Positions 1 through 11,431 of a DNA stretch of 64,000 nt are shown here, piece after piece. The position numbers and the translations under genes were made by a program. Source of the stretch: Helicobacter pylori Shi112 (GTDB taxonomy: Bacteria > Campylobacterota > Campylobacteria > Campylobacterales > Helicobacteraceae); NCBI RefSeq assembly GCF_000277405.1, contig NC_017741.1:620001-684000 (forward strand), given 5' to 3'. Numbering within the stretch: the first letter of the stretch is position 1; each line of letters starts with the position of its first letter. The notes beneath the pieces were generated by a model that was given only the letters and a program-made list of their open reading frames with translations, did not search any database and was not told where the DNA came from.

Positions 1-1632
1 GATCGCATTCACTAAATCCCTTAAGGTGATCCCAGAATTCATTTCCCCTTTAAAACGCACCAATACGGATTCTGGCATGTTCAAGGGCATCGTGCCTGTA
101 ACCGCTGCAAAAGCGACTAACCCGCTCCCTGCCGGGAAACTAATGCCTAAAGGGAAACGGGTGTGGCTATCCCCCCCTGTGCCTAAAGTGTCAGGCAATC
201 CCATGCGGTTTAGCCATGTGTGGATCACGCCATCGCCCGGATGCAACGCCACACCGCCTCTTTGAGTGATAAAACTGGGCAAGGTTGCATGCAAACTCAC
301 ATCGCTAGGCTTTGGGTAAGCGGCGGTATGGCAAAAACTCTGCAACACAAAAGGCGCATCAAATTTCAAACTCGCCAATTCTTTAACCTCATCTCTAGTC
401 ATCGCCCCTGTGGTGTCTTGACTGCCCACGGTGGTAACCTTTGGCTCACAATAAGTGCCAGGTAAGATCCCTTTCACCCCACAAGCATGGCCTACAATTT
501 TTTGGGCTAAAGTGTAGCCTTTGGCGTCGCTTTTAGGAGCGGATGGCTTTTTAAACGCTTCAGATTCGCCTAGCCCTAAAAATTTACGCGCTTTATTCGT
601 CAAACCCCTGCCAATGATTAAAGGGATACGCCCAGAAGCCCTAACTTCATCTAATAAAGTTTCAGGCTCTAGCTTAAAGGAACTAACCACTTTATCGTTC
701 AGCGTGATTTCGCCTTTATAGGGATAGATTTTAATCATATCGCCCTCTTTTAAATCCTTAACATCAGCCACAATGGGTAACGCCCCGCTATCTTCACAAG
801 TTGCAAAGAAAATCGGAGCGATCACCCCCCCAATCACAATGCCCCCGCTCCTTTTATTAGGCACAAAAGGAATGTCCTTACCAAAATGCCACATGATAGA
901 GTTTGTCGCGCTTTTTCTGGAGCTTCCTGTGCCGACCACATCGCCCACATACGCTACAGGAACGCCTTTAGCTTTAATGGCTTTGATGCGTTGTTCGTAA
1001 TTTTCAATCCTGTTTTTGAGCATCGCTTTGGCGTGTAAAGGAATATCGCTTCGTGTGAAAGCATCGCTTGCTGGGCTTAAATCATCGGTATTGGTTTCGC
1101 CATCAATCTTAAACACGCACGCTTCAATGCATTCATTTAAAGGCTCTTTATTCAAAAACCATTCAGCGTTCGCCCAAGATTCTAGCACCTCTTTAGCCAA
1201 AGCGTTAGTTTTACTCATTGCAGCGATTTTATCAAACGATCCATAGACTAAAAGAGTGGTTTTTAACGCTTTCGCACTCTCTTTAGCGATGCTTTTGTCT
1301 TGACTTTCTAAGCCCATAATCAAAGGCTCTACATTATACCCCCCAAGCATCGTGCCTAAAAGAGTGGTCGCTTCTAAAGCGCTAATGCACGTGCATTCTA
1401 GTTTTTTTTGAGACAATTTGGCTAAAAATTCCGCTTTCACTTTCGCCCCCTCATCAACCCCAGGGCTTACTCTGTGAATGAGTAATTCTTTAGCGAAAGC
1501 AGCGTTTGTGGGATCTTTCATCAAAATCTCAACGACGGCTTCTACTTGTTTAGCGTTTAAAGGGAGCGGCGGGATACCATCGCTTTCTCTTTCTAAAACG
1601 CTTTTTTTATAATCTTCTAAAAAATCTTTCAT
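1..1632 (-). CDS. acnB: Aconitate hydratase B, 5' part only
   Basis: Citrate/isocitrate isomerase of the TCA cycle, cytoplasmic, [4Fe-4S] dependent. The minus-strand frame is open for 544 codons and runs off the left edge; the family is about 850 residues, so the C-terminal third with the cluster cysteines is not visible. The N-terminal helical repeat region, the swivel-domain motif [12 protein letters not shown] and the catalytic-core motif GGDSHTR (near residue 482) are readable. Two ATGs are adjacent (1635 and 1632); AAGGAG upstream sits too close to the first, so the second (MKDFLEDY) is preferred. It is transcribed away from the mqnA-like gene across a 130 bp spacer. Confidence 0.95.
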   Translation of the reverse strand, partial: MKDFLEDYKKSVLERESDGIPPLPLNAKQVEAVVEILMKDPTNAAFAKELLIHRVSPGVDEGAKVKAEFLAKLSQKKLECTCISALEATTLLGTMLGGYNVEPLIMGLESQDKSIAKESAKALKTTLLVYGSFDKIAAMSKTNALAKEVLESWANAEWFLNKEPLNECIEACVFKIDGETNTDDLSPASDAFTRSDIPLHAKAMLKNRIENYEQRIKAIKAKGVPVAYVGDVVGTGSSRKSATNSIMWHFGKDIPFVPNKRSGGIVIGGVIAPIFFATCEDSGALPIVADVKDLKEGDMIKIYPYKGEITLNDKVVSSFKLEPETLLDEVRASGRIPLIIGRGLTNKARKFLGLGESEAFKKPSAPKSDAKGYTLAQKIVGHACGVKGILPGTYCEPKVTTVGSQDTTGAMTRDEVKELASLKFDAPFVLQSFCHTAAYPKPSDVSLHATLPSFITQRGGVALHPGDGVIHTWLNRMGLPDTLGTGGDSHTRFPLGISFPAGSGLVAFAAVTGTMPLNMPESVLVRFKGEMNSGITLRDLVNAI

Positions 1633-1765
1633 CATTTCTCCTTTTTAAATAGCATTATTGACTAATGCCCTAATCATTTGCCCCATCATGATAACAAAAC
1701 TCTTTTTACTTTTAGTTAAGTTGTAAGAAACTTTAGCTACCATGCGATACAAAAAAGGATTTTAA

Positions 1766-2449
1766 GTGCGTTTTGGTAAAATTGATTATTTAAACATGCT
1801 CCCTTTTGATGTGTTTATCAAATCCTACCCCACCCCTTGTTATTTCAAACAATTTTTACGGCTTAAAAAAACCTACCCTTCCAAACTCAATGAGAGTTTT
1901 TTATTCAGGCGTATTGATGCGGGGTTTATTTCTTCTATCGCTGGCTATCAATTCGCTCTTCATTCCTATTCTCTAGGCATTGTCGCTTATAAGGAAGTTT
2001 TAAGCGTGCTGGTTGTGGATACAAAAAACGCTTTTGATAAAGAAAGCGCCTCTTCAAACGCCCTCTCTCAAGCGCTAGGGTTAAAGGGCGAAGTGTTAAT
2101 CGGCAATAAAGCACTGCAGTTTTACTATTCCAACCCTAAAAAAGATTTTATAGATTTAGCCGCTCTTTGGTATGAAAAAAAACGCTTGCCGTTTGTTTTT
2201 GGGCGTTTGTGTTATTACCAAAACAAGGATTTTTACAAGCGCTTGTCTTTAGCTTTCAAACATAAAAAAACAAAAATCCCTTACTACATCCTTAAAGAAG
2301 CCGCTTTAAAAACCAACTTAAAACGCCAAGACATTCTAAACTACTTGCAAAAAATTTACTACACTCTAGGCAAAAAAGAACAATTAGGCCTTAAAGCGTT
2401 CTATCGTGAATTGCTATTCAAACGCATTCAAAAACCCAAGCGCTTTTAG
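1766..2449 (+). CDS. mqnA: MqnA-like chorismate dehydratase (futalosine menaquinone pathway)
   Basis: 227-residue protein starting with the KIDYLNMLPF signature typical of the MqnA/MqnD family, which in MqnA makes 3-enolpyruvyl-benzoate from chorismate in the futalosine route to menaquinone. Later motifs (IDAGFISSIAG, LGIVAYKEVLSVLV) fit the periplasmic-binding-protein-like fold of that family. The start is a GTG at 1766 behind AAGGA (1756-1760). The length is slightly short for MqnA and no catalytic residues were checked, so the exact step is inferred from family. It probably forms its own unit upstream of pyrH. Confidence 0.75.
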   Translation: MRFGKIDYLNMLPFDVFIKSYPTPCYFKQFLRLKKTYPSKLNESFLFRRIDAGFISSIAGYQFALHSYSLGIVAYKEVLSVLVVDTKNAFDKESASSNALSQALGLKGEVLIGNKALQFYYSNPKKDFIDLAALWYEKKRLPFVFGRLCYYQNKDFYKRLSLAFKHKKTKIPYYILKEAALKTNLKRQDILNYLQKIYYTLGKKEQLGLKAFYRELLFKRIQKPKRF

Positions 2450-2548
2450 TTATTCGCCAAGAACAGAGGCTTAAAAATTCAGAAAGGGTGTTTTTAAGCA
2501 AGATTAGGTTACAATCATAAGTTTTATTAAAGTTTTATTAATGATTAA

Positions 2549-3280
<732 letters not shown>

Positions 3281-3324
3281 GCCCTTTAAAATTGGATAGA
3301 ACTCTAAAAAATAAAAGGATCAAT

Positions 3325-3549
3325 TTGAAAAAAGAGAGAACAGAGAGTTTAGTCGCTCAAGCCTTAAAAAATATTGGGAACGACCGCTACATGCTAGATA
3401 ATTTAGTTTTTGTTCGTGTGAAGCAATTGAACGCCGGAGCCAAAACTTTAGTGAATATGGACCCTAAACGCCATAAATTAGTGGATATTGCCATTAGAGA
3501 AATCGCTGAAGGGAAAATTGATATAGACAGGATAGATGAACGAAATTGA
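3325..3549 (+). CDS. rpoZ: RNA polymerase omega subunit
   Basis: Small subunit that helps assemble RNA polymerase and, in other bacteria, forms part of a ppGpp site. The 74-residue product (LKKERTESLVAQAL... ending DRIDERN) starts at a TTG at 3325 with AAAGGA about 6 bases upstream; an in-frame start at 3292 would add 11 unconserved residues and lacks a ribosome site. Its last 14 bases overlap the start of spoT, which suggests translational coupling of omega with the ppGpp enzyme. Confidence 0.9.
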   Translation: MKKERTESLVAQALKNIGNDRYMLDNLVFVRVKQLNAGAKTLVNMDPKRHKLVDIAIREIAEGKIDIDRIDERN

Positions 3550-5866
3550 TAAATCCGTTGATATCGGATTCTTACGGATTCTTGATGTTATTAAAAAAGT
3601 TACGACCCCAAAGGGCGGCATTGAAATCTTAAGGACTTTAATTGATTTCACGCCCAAAATTGAAAACGCCCTAAATTTAGCGGCCAAAAGCCATAAGGGG
3701 CAGTACAGAAAAAGCGGCGAGCCTTATATTGTCCATCCTATTTGTGTGGCAAGCTTGGTAGCGTTTTGTGGGGGCGATGAGGCGATGGTGTGTGCAGCGC
3801 TTTTGCATGATGTGGTAGAAGACACGCCCTGTAAAATTGAAACGATTGAGCAAGAATTTGGGCAAGATGTGGCTAATTTAGTGGATGCGCTCACTAAAAT
3901 CACTGAAATCAGGAAAGAAGAATTAGGAGTGAGCGCTCAAGATCCCAGAATGGTGGTTTCAGCGCTCACTTTTAGAAAGATCCTAATTAGCGCGATACAA
4001 GATCCAAGAGCCTTAGTGGTAAAGATTAGCGACAGGTTGCACAACATGCTCACCTTAGACGCCTTGCCTCACGACAAACAAGTGCGTATTTCTAAAGAAA
4101 CTCTAGCGGTGTATGCCCCCATAGCGAGCCGATTGGGCATGTCTTCAATCAAAAATGAATTAGAAGATAAGAGCTTTTATTATATTTATCCAGAAGAGTA
4201 TAAAAATATCAAGGAATATTTGCACAAAAACAAGCAATCTTTACTCTTAAAGCTCAACGCTTTTGCGAGCAAGTTAGAAAAAAAACTTTTTGATAGCGGG
4301 TTTAGCCATTCGGATTTTAAACTCGTTACAAGGGTGAAACGCCCTTATTCTATCTATCTTAAGATGCAACGAAAAGGTGCGGTTAATATTGATGAAATTT
4401 TGGACTTGTTAGCCATTCGGATTTTATTGAAAAACCCGATTGATTGCTATAAGGTTTTAGGGATTATCCATTTGAATTTCAAACCCATTGTTTCTCGTTT
4501 TAAAGATTACATCGCTTTGCCCAAAGAAAATGGCTATAAGACGATACACACGACCATTTTTGATGAATCTTCTGTTTATGAAGTGCAGATTCGCACCTTT
4601 GATATGCATATGGGGGCGGAGTATGGTAATTCAGCCCACTGGAAGTATAAAGCTGGGGGCGTGGATAATGACGATCATCATGAGGGCATGAGGTGGTTGC
4701 AAAATTTTAAATACCATGACAGCGATTTGAAAAACGACCCTAAGGAATTTTACGAACTCGCTAAGAACGATTTGTATCGTGAAGATATTGTCGTTTTTTC
4801 GCCCCATGGGGACACTTACACCTTACCGGTAGGAGCGATTGCTTTAGATTTTGCTTACATGGTGCATAGCGATTTAGGCGATAAAGCCACGGACGCTTAT
4901 ATCAATAGTAAAAAAGCCTTACTCAATCAAGAATTAAGGAGTGGGGATGTGGTTAAAATCGTTAAAGGCGATAAAGTAATACCTCGTTTCATTTGGATGG
5001 ATCAGCTTAAAACTTCTAAGGCTAAAAACCATTTGCGCATCCAAAGAAGAAACCGCTTGAAAGAAATTGACACTAAGAGCATGATCAATATCTTAGCGAC
5101 TTTTTTTGGGCGCTCTGTTTTTGAAGATGTGGATTTGAAAGATTACAAAAACTTTGAAGAAAGATTAACAGATTGTGGGGTGGAAACCACCTTAACAGAA
5201 GCGATGAAAACCTTTGAAAATTTAGCCAAACTCACTGAAGAAATTGAAAATAAGGTGTTTTCTTTAAAAGAAGATGCGATTTTGGAATACCAAGAGATGA
5301 GTTTATGGACTCGAGGTTTAAGGTATTTGGGTTTTAAAACCAGCGTTTTGAATTTTCTAACCCCAAACCGGCAGTGGCAGTGTAAGGAATTAGAACATTT
5401 TAGCGTTTGTTCAAGCAACGCTTTAGAAATCAAACAGGTGTTGTTGAATGATTGTTGTTACCCTAAATATGGCGATGAAATCATTGCGATTGTAACGGAT
5501 TTAAAAGATCCAAAAGCGATTGCGCACCATAAATTTTGCAAAAAAGCGATGGCGGAAGTGGATGCTAAAGTGCCTATGGTTTATATAGAATGGCACAAGC
5601 GGGATCGAACGATTTATAAAATGATGTTTTATTTAGGCGAAAAAAAGTCGGTTTTAGCAAGTTTATTGACTTTTTTAAACAGGAATGAATGCAATATTGT
5701 GGGCGTGTCTTACTTAGGCTATAAAGACAAGTATTCTAGCCATTGTGAAGTGAGTTTTGAAATAGCTACGGATAAGGCGGATTGGATCAGAGCCTTAATC
5801 AATCGCAAATATCAAGATAGGATTGTAGAATTATCCAGTCTGGATGATGCTTATGAATTACAATAA
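3536..5866 (+). CDS. spoT: Bifunctional (p)ppGpp synthetase/hydrolase
   Basis: 776-residue RelA/SpoT homologue, the single long alarmone enzyme expected in epsilon-proteobacteria. The hydrolase HD motif HDVVEDT is at residue 91, preceded by KGQYRKSGEPYIVHP. The synthetase domain follows (about 240-390; NGYKTIHTTIF, EVQIRT, AEYGNSAHWKYK), then a TGS domain (about 410-470; VFSPHGDTYTLP) and a C-terminal ACT-like region (about 700-776). Both catalytic domains keep their signature motifs. The start codon lies inside the end of rpoZ. Confidence 0.96.
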   Translation: MNEIDKSVDIGFLRILDVIKKVTTPKGGIEILRTLIDFTPKIENALNLAAKSHKGQYRKSGEPYIVHPICVASLVAFCGGDEAMVCAALLHDVVEDTPCKIETIEQEFGQDVANLVDALTKITEIRKEELGVSAQDPRMVVSALTFRKILISAIQDPRALVVKISDRLHNMLTLDALPHDKQVRISKETLAVYAPIASRLGMSSIKNELEDKSFYYIYPEEYKNIKEYLHKNKQSLLLKLNAFASKLEKKLFDSGFSHSDFKLVTRVKRPYSIYLKMQRKGAVNIDEILDLLAIRILLKNPIDCYKVLGIIHLNFKPIVSRFKDYIALPKENGYKTIHTTIFDESSVYEVQIRTFDMHMGAEYGNSAHWKYKAGGVDNDDHHEGMRWLQNFKYHDSDLKNDPKEFYELAKNDLYREDIVVFSPHGDTYTLPVGAIALDFAYMVHSDLGDKATDAYINSKKALLNQELRSGDVVKIVKGDKVIPRFIWMDQLKTSKAKNHLRIQRRNRLKEIDTKSMINILATFFGRSVFEDVDLKDYKNFEERLTDCGVETTLTEAMKTFENLAKLTEEIENKVFSLKEDAILEYQEMSLWTRGLRYLGFKTSVLNFLTPNRQWQCKELEHFSVCSSNALEIKQVLLNDCCYPKYGDEIIAIVTDLKDPKAIAHHKFCKKAMAEVDAKVPMVYIEWHKRDRTIYKMMFYLGEKKSVLASLLTFLNRNECNIVGVSYLGYKDKYSSHCEVSFEIATDKADWIRALINRKYQDRIVELSSLDDAYELQ

Positions 5867-5886
5867 GCCCTAATTAAGGAATGAAC

Positions 5887-7095
5887 ATGGAACAAAAAAT
5901 CAGTATCGCCTTAAAAGAGATCGCTAGAGGCGCTAATGAAATCATTGGATTAGAATATATTGAAAAATTGGTGAGAAAATATTACGAAACCAATGAACGC
6001 TTTATCGTTAAAGCCGGGTTTGATCCTACCGCTCCAGATTTGCATTTAGGGCATACGGTATTGATCCAAAAACTGGCTTTATTACAGCAATATGGGGCTA
6101 GGGTTAAGTTTTTGATTGGGGATTTTACCGCTATGATAGGCGATCCTACAGGGAAAAATGAAACCAGAAAGCCTTTAAACCGGGAGCAAGTCTTAGAAAA
6201 CGCTAAAACTTATGAAGAGCAAATCTATAAAATTTTAGATCAAAAACACACCGAAGTGTGTTTTAATTCCACTTGGCTTGATGCTTTAGGCGCAAAAGGC
6301 ATTATAGAATTGTGCGCGAAGTTTTCAGTCGCTAGAATGCTAGAAAGGGACGATTTCACCAAACGCTATAAAGAAAATCGCCCTATTAGCATCGTGGAAT
6401 TTTTATACCCTTTGTTGCAAGGCTATGATTCGGTAGCGATGGATGCGGATATTGAGCTTGGGGGCAATGATCAAAAGTTTAATTTGTTAGTGGGGCGCTT
6501 TTTGCAACGGGCTTATGGCTTGAATAAAGAGCAGTCTGTCATCACCATGCCTTTATTAGAGGGGCTTGATGGGGTGCAAAAAATGAGTAAGAGCTTGGGG
6601 AATTATGTGGGGATCACTGAAGAGCCTAATGCGATGTTTGGGAAGATCATGAGCGTGAGCGATGATCTCATGTGGCGATACTACACCCTTTTGAGCGCTA
6701 AGACTTTAGAAGAAATTGAAGACTTAAAACATGGCATTTTAAATCAAACCTTGCACCCTAAAGCCGTTAAAGAAGATCTCGCTGGTGAAATCGTGGCTCG
6801 TTATTATGATAATGAACAAGCCATCAAGGCTAAAGAGCAATTTTCTAAAGTGTTTGGCGCAAATCTTTTGCCTGAAATTTTATTAGAGAGCGATTTTGAT
6901 GAGGGGGTGGGGATTTTAGATGTTTTAAAACAGATTGGCTTTTGCCCATCCACTTCACAAGCCAGGCGCGATATTCAAGGGGGAGGGGTAAAGATTAATC
7001 AAGAAGTGGTAAAAAATGAGAATTATCGTTTTGTTAAAGGAAATTATGTTATACAGCTTGGTAAGAAAAGATTTATGAAATTAAATATTAACTAA
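5887..7095 (+). CDS. tyrS: Tyrosyl-tRNA synthetase
   Basis: Class I aminoacyl-tRNA synthetase charging tRNA-Tyr. The HIGH-type motif HLGHT is near residue 53 and KMSKS near residue 234; a C-terminal S4 RNA-binding domain ([15 protein letters not shown]) completes the usual 402-residue form. An ATG also occurs at 5881, but AAGGA abuts it with no spacer, whereas the ATG at 5887 has a normal six-base spacing, so the second is chosen. It lies 20 bp after spoT. Confidence 0.96.
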   Translation: MEQKISIALKEIARGANEIIGLEYIEKLVRKYYETNERFIVKAGFDPTAPDLHLGHTVLIQKLALLQQYGARVKFLIGDFTAMIGDPTGKNETRKPLNREQVLENAKTYEEQIYKILDQKHTEVCFNSTWLDALGAKGIIELCAKFSVARMLERDDFTKRYKENRPISIVEFLYPLLQGYDSVAMDADIELGGNDQKFNLLVGRFLQRAYGLNKEQSVITMPLLEGLDGVQKMSKSLGNYVGITEEPNAMFGKIMSVSDDLMWRYYTLLSAKTLEEIEDLKHGILNQTLHPKAVKEDLAGEIVARYYDNEQAIKAKEQFSKVFGANLLPEILLESDFDEGVGILDVLKQIGFCPSTSQARRDIQGGGVKINQEVVKNENYRFVKGNYVIQLGKKRFMKLNIN

Positions 7096-7105
7096 GGAAA
7101 GAGCT

Positions 7106-8197
7106 ATGGTATCAACACTCAAACCGCTAAAAATCGGTAAGCACACCATAAAATTCCCTATCTTTCAAGGGGGAATGGGTGTGGGGATTAGTTGGGATGA
7201 ACTAGCTGGAAATGTTGCCAAAGAAGGGGCTTTAGGAGTGATTTCAGCCGTAGGGACTGGTTATTATAAAAACATGCGTTTTGTAGAAAGGATTGTGGCT
7301 AAAAAACCCTTTGAAGCCTTGAATTTTTACTCTAAAAAAGCGTTGAATGAGATTTTTGCAAACGCTAGGAAGATTTGCGGGAACAACCCTTTGGGGGCGA
7401 ATATTTTATACGCTATCAATGACTACGGCCGTGTTTTAAGGGACGCTTGTGAAGCGGGAGCGAATATCATTATTACAGGGGCTGGTTTGCCCACTAACAT
7501 GCCTGAATTCGCTAAGGATTTTAGCGATGTGGCGCTCATCCCTATTATTTCTTCAGCGAAGGCTTTAAAAATCCTTTGTAAAAGGTGGAGCGATCGGTAT
7601 AAAAGAATCCCAGACGCGTTTATTGTGGAAGGGCCTTTGAGTGGGGGGCATCAGGGCTTTAAATACGAAGATTGTTTCAAAGAAGAATTCCGATTAGAAA
7701 ACTTAGTGCCTAAAGTCGTGGAAGCTTCTAAAGAATGGGGGAATATCCCTATCATCGCTGCTGGGGGGATTTGGGATAGGAAGGATATAGACACCATGCT
7801 AAGTCTTGGAGCGAGTGGGGTGCAAATGGCGACTCGTTTTTTAGGTACGAAAGAATGCGACGCTAAAGTGTATGCCGATCTTTTGCCCACGCTCAACAAA
7901 GAAGATATTTTACTCATTAAATCGCCTGTAGGCTATCCGGCTAGGGCTATCAATACTGGGGTGATCAAACGCATTGAAGAGGGTAACGCGCCCAAAATCG
8001 CATGCGTGAGCAATTGTGTAGCGCCTTGTAACAGGGGTGAAGAGGCTAAAAAGGTGGGCTATTGCATCGCTGATGGCTTGGGGCGCAGTTATTTAGGAAA
8101 CAGAGAAGAGGGGCTTTATTTTACCGGGGCTAATGGCTATAGAGTGGATAAAATTATCAGTGTGCATGAATTGATTAAAGAGCTTACAGAGGGTTAA
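7106..8197 (+). CDS. fabX: FabX, decanoyl-ACP dehydrogenase/isomerase
   Basis: Flavoprotein of the nitronate-monooxygenase fold, often annotated as 2-nitropropane dioxygenase. The H. pylori protein at this locus (HP0773) is known as FabX, which dehydrogenates and isomerises decanoyl-ACP to start unsaturated fatty acid synthesis using FMN and a [4Fe-4S] cluster. The sequence shows FQGGMGVGISW at the N-terminus, the active-site GGHQG with His at residue 182, and a cysteine group CVSNCVAPC...C near residues 290-315 suited to the cluster. It is 363 residues long and starts 10 bp after tyrS. Confidence 0.9.
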   Translation: MVSTLKPLKIGKHTIKFPIFQGGMGVGISWDELAGNVAKEGALGVISAVGTGYYKNMRFVERIVAKKPFEALNFYSKKALNEIFANARKICGNNPLGANILYAINDYGRVLRDACEAGANIIITGAGLPTNMPEFAKDFSDVALIPIISSAKALKILCKRWSDRYKRIPDAFIVEGPLSGGHQGFKYEDCFKEEFRLENLVPKVVEASKEWGNIPIIAAGGIWDRKDIDTMLSLGASGVQMATRFLGTKECDAKVYADLLPTLNKEDILLIKSPVGYPARAINTGVIKRIEEGNAPKIACVSNCVAPCNRGEEAKKVGYCIADGLGRSYLGNREEGLYFTGANGYRVDKIISVHELIKELTEG

Positions 8198-8203
8198 TTT
8201 GTA

Positions 8204-9526
8204 GTGCTTGTGAGGTTAGGGGTTGTTGCATGTCTTTTTTGGTTGCATTTTGCTTATGCGACAACCCTTAAAATTATCAATATTGTGCCTTTTGGCTCTA
8301 GCAGTGTCAAAATCTCTTTCAATCAAGAAATTAAAACATTCAAAGAAGTTTCGCTCAAAAATTTTAAGAGTTATTTGGAATTAGAAGCCATTTTAACCAT
8401 TCCTAAAAAGCATTACCAGTTTTCTAAACAATCGTCCATCACGATCGCGCAATTTAGCCCTAAATTAGCGCGAGTGGTCATTAGCCATGCTCCCAAGATG
8501 ACTTATGAAGTTAAAATCCTTAAAGACAAGCTCTATGTTTCTATCGTGGAGAAAAAGCCCTTAATAAGGCATCAAATGGCGCCAAAACACCAGGTGCTAA
8601 AACCACCCAAACACCATGCGCTAAAACACCAAGTGTTAAAACCTGCTCCTAAACCCATTAAAAAAGAGGCTAAAGAAGTTAAAGAAAAAACGCCAACTAA
8701 GCATGCGCGCTCAAAACACACGCATTCTCAATGGAACGAAAGGAGCGCTAAAAAAGAAATTCCTAAAAAAGAAGCAGAAAATGAGGGTAAGAACCAAGTT
8801 TTTATAGCAGAAAAAAATGATGCTTTCATCAAAACCAAGCGCAAAAAACACAAAAAGATTGTTTTAGACGCCGGGCATGGGGGGAAAGATTGCGGGGCGA
8901 TGAGCGCGAATTTAGTGTGTGAAAAAGACATTGTTTTAGAAGTGGTGAAGTTTTTGCATAAAGAGCTTAAAAAAAGAGGCTATAGCGTTTTATTGACAAG
9001 GGATAAGGACATTTATATTGATTTAGTGGCCCGCACGGAATTAGCCAACAAAAAAAGCGCGGATTTATTCATCTCAGTGCATGCCAATTCTATCCCTAAA
9101 CGCTCCACCTCTAACGCTCATGGCATAGAAACTTATTTTTTATCCACCGCAAGGAGCGAAAGGGCTAGGAAAGTGGCTGAGCAAGAAAATAAAGACGATG
9201 TGAATTTGATGGATTATTTTTCTAAAAGCTTGCTTTTAAATTCATTAAACACGCAGCGATTGATTGTTTCTAACAAACTGGCGATTGATGTGCAATACGG
9301 CATGCTCCAAAGTGTCCGCAAAAATTACCCTGATGTGGTGGATGGGGGCGTGAGAGAGGGGCCTTTTTGGGTGTTAGCCGGGGCCTTAATGCCTTCAATT
9401 TTAATAGAAATTGGTTATAATTCCCATGCGATAGAATCTAAACGCATCCAAAGCAAACCGTATCAAAAAATCTTGGCTAAGGGCATTGCTGATGGCATTG
9501 ATAGTTTCTTCAGCAAGAATGATTAG
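8204..9526 (+). CDS. amiA: Periplasmic N-acetylmuramoyl-L-alanine amidase
   Basis: Cleaves stem peptides from glycan strands during septum splitting; in H. pylori AmiA is also needed for coccoid conversion. The GTG start at 8204 gives a signal peptide (hydrophobic stretch ending ...HFAYAT), an N-terminal AMIN-like domain, a long basic linker (about residues 125-215) with repeated KHQVLKP/KHHALK units, then an Amidase_3 domain: VLDAGHGGKD (zinc His), SVHAN and LIEIGYNSH near the end. The gene overlaps nothing but follows fabX by 6 bp. The EnvC-like protein at 27.3-28.5 kb is a plausible activator. Confidence 0.94.
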   Translation: MLVRLGVVACLFWLHFAYATTLKIINIVPFGSSSVKISFNQEIKTFKEVSLKNFKSYLELEAILTIPKKHYQFSKQSSITIAQFSPKLARVVISHAPKMTYEVKILKDKLYVSIVEKKPLIRHQMAPKHQVLKPPKHHALKHQVLKPAPKPIKKEAKEVKEKTPTKHARSKHTHSQWNERSAKKEIPKKEAENEGKNQVFIAEKNDAFIKTKRKKHKKIVLDAGHGGKDCGAMSANLVCEKDIVLEVVKFLHKELKKRGYSVLLTRDKDIYIDLVARTELANKKSADLFISVHANSIPKRSTSNAHGIETYFLSTARSERARKVAEQENKDDVNLMDYFSKSLLLNSLNTQRLIVSNKLAIDVQYGMLQSVRKNYPDVVDGGVREGPFWVLAGALMPSILIEIGYNSHAIESKRIQSKPYQKILAKGIADGIDSFFSKND

Positions 9527-9544
9527 GCAATGATTAGGTTATAG

Positions 9545-10282
9545 ATGAATTTTTATCAAAAAATACACACGCATAAAGTCGTTTTTTCTTCATTGTTTTT
9601 TTTATTGTTTTTGTTCAATGTGGAAACTTTGTTGCTTTCGCATTTCAGCGACGATTTTTCGCAATTGTTTTTTTTGTTTGAAAACCATGTTTATGATTTC
9701 ATTGTCAAATTAGATTACTTGGGGTTAATAGGCGTTTCTTTAATTTATCTGCTTGTGCTTATTCTAAAGCCTTTCACCCTCACGCGCCAAAAATGCGCTT
9801 GCGTAGGGATATTATGCCTTTCTTTCTACGCTTGGAATTTTCCGGTTAAAGATTCTTTAATGGCGCTTTATATTTTCTATTTTGTGCTGTTAGCGACTTT
9901 ATTGTGGCGTTTTTTAGGGGCTAGCATGAAGCAATCTTTCTTGCCCTCTATGAATATTTGCATCGTGTGGATTTTTGCTTCTTCTTTACAGAGTTTTAAA
10001 TTTTTAAGCGTGTCTGATTGCGTGGATTTTTCCCTTTTTATACTCGCTCTTATTTTATTGATACTGGTTTTAATCTACCACAAACGCCTTTTTGGGTTGT
10101 ATGAATACGCTAACACGCTCATTTTGATCGTGGGGCTTAGCGTGGTGGTGCTATGCTCTAGCATGTTCATTCAAACTAAAGAATACTATGGCATGCGATT
10201 GGGTTTTTATTTTTTAGGCTTGTTAGGGTGGCTTTTAGAATATGTGCATAACACTTTAAGGCGCTTGGAGCATCAAATTTAA
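9545..10282 (+). CDS. Polytopic inner membrane protein of unknown function
   Basis: 245 residues with about six or seven hydrophobic segments separated by short charged loops and no recognisable catalytic motif. It sits 18 bp after amiA in the same direction, so it is likely co-transcribed; whether it works with cell-wall enzymes is only an inference from position. It corresponds by order to HP0771. I do not recognise a family. Confidence 0.8.
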   Translation: MNFYQKIHTHKVVFSSLFFLLFLFNVETLLLSHFSDDFSQLFFLFENHVYDFIVKLDYLGLIGVSLIYLLVLILKPFTLTRQKCACVGILCLSFYAWNFPVKDSLMALYIFYFVLLATLLWRFLGASMKQSFLPSMNICIVWIFASSLQSFKFLSVSDCVDFSLFILALILLILVLIYHKRLFGLYEYANTLILIVGLSVVVLCSSMFIQTKEYYGMRLGFYFLGLLGWLLEYVHNTLRRLEHQI

Positions 10283-10354
10283 AGCTCAAGTAGGGATAGC
10301 TAAAGCCTTTTGATTGAGTGTCTTTTTAGGGCTTAAAAGCGGGTTTAAAAAATC

Positions 10355-11431
10355 TTAAAGAGGTTTAATGATCTTTTGTTTCTGGCGTTCTTGCTCTAAT
10401 TTAGCCACTTGAGCAAAGACAATCGCCACGGCTTCAAACAATTCTTCTGGTATGGTAGCGTTTAATTTCACATCTCTATAAAGCTCTCTAGCGAGCGTTT
10501 TGTTTTCTATAATTTCTATGTCATGCTCTCTAGCGATACCCTTAATCCTAATGGCTAAATAATCCGTGCCTTTAGCCACCACCACCGGCACAGGGTGTTC
10601 TTCATCAAATTTGAGAGCGACGGCATAATGGGTAGGGTTAGTAACCACGACATTAGCTTTAGGGATTTCTTGCATCATTTTATTCGTGGCGTTTTTTAGC
10701 ATCATTTGGCGGATTTTGGCTTTGATTTCTGGGTTTCCTTCTTGCTGTTTGTATTCGTCCTTAACTTCTTGCTTAGTCATCTTTAAAGAGTTGGTGTATT
10801 GGCGGCGTTTGATCATTAAATCTATAAAAGCCAAGATAAAAAATAAAAATAAAAGCGAAGAAATGAGCAGTAACGCCTTGCTTTTAAACCACAATAATTG
10901 GCCTTGCAAATTCAAAAGAGCCGCATGGTTTAATTCCCCTAAAAATAAAGAAAAGATGAAAAACCCCAGAAAAAAAGCTAAAAAAACTTTTAAGGTGATC
11001 AAACTCCCATCAAGGAGCTTTTTTAAAGAAAAAAGGTTTTTGACGCCATTGATAGGGTTGATTTTAGAAAATTTAGGCTCAATGACTTTAGGGGCAAAGA
11101 GCCAGCCAAATTGCAAGACATTAGATAAAAACGCCACCACCACTAAAATGATTAAAACAGGTAAAAGCAATAAAAAAGTGTCTTTAGCCAATTGGTTAAA
11201 CAGCTTTTGAACGCTTTCTTTACTGAAATCTAGGGAAAAATCTTTCACTACATGGCGATACATCTCGCTAAAGCCATCCACCCACCATATAAAAAAAACA
11301 AAAATACTGAGTAATCCAGCTAATAACCCTAAAAACCCCACCACTTCCATGCTCTTAGGCACATTGCCTTCTTCTCTGGCTTTTTGGATTTTTTTCGCGC
11401 TAGGGAGTTCGGTTTTTTCTTCTTCAGCCAT
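10355..11431 (-). CDS. flhB: Flagellar export gate protein FlhB
   Basis: Type III export component that switches substrate class from rod/hook to filament. The 358 residues show a basic N-terminus ([21 protein letters not shown]), four membrane segments up to about residue 215, and a cytoplasmic domain with the autocleavage motif NPTH near residue 265. The start overlaps the 3' end of mobA by 8 bases, and the two are read from the same strand. It ends facing the membrane-protein gene at 9545-10282. Confidence 0.96.
   Translation of the reverse strand: MAEEEKTELPSAKKIQKAREEGNVPKSMEVVGFLGLLAGLLSIFVFFIWWVDGFSEMYRHVVKDFSLDFSKESVQKLFNQLAKDTFLLLLPVLIILVVVAFLSNVLQFGWLFAPKVIEPKFSKINPINGVKNLFSLKKLLDGSLITLKVFLAFFLGFFIFSLFLGELNHAALLNLQGQLLWFKSKALLLISSLLFLFFILAFIDLMIKRRQYTNSLKMTKQEVKDEYKQQEGNPEIKAKIRQMMLKNATNKMMQEIPKANVVVTNPTHYAVALKFDEEHPVPVVVAKGTDYLAIRIKGIAREHDIEIIENKTLARELYRDVKLNATIPEELFEAVAIVFAQVAKLEQERQKQKIIKPL

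Noticed and set aside
3292-3324. Longer rpoZ start
   Set aside because: No ribosome site and the extra residues are not part of omega; TTG 3325 has AAAGGA at good distance.
8560-8680. Coding repeat KHQVLKP in AmiA as a phase-variable or recombination site
   Set aside because: The units are imperfect, in frame and only two or three; it looks like an ordinary basic linker.
10686-11210. 174-codon plus-strand frame inside flhB
   Set aside because: Lies fully antisense to a well-supported flhB and has no family features or ribosome site.
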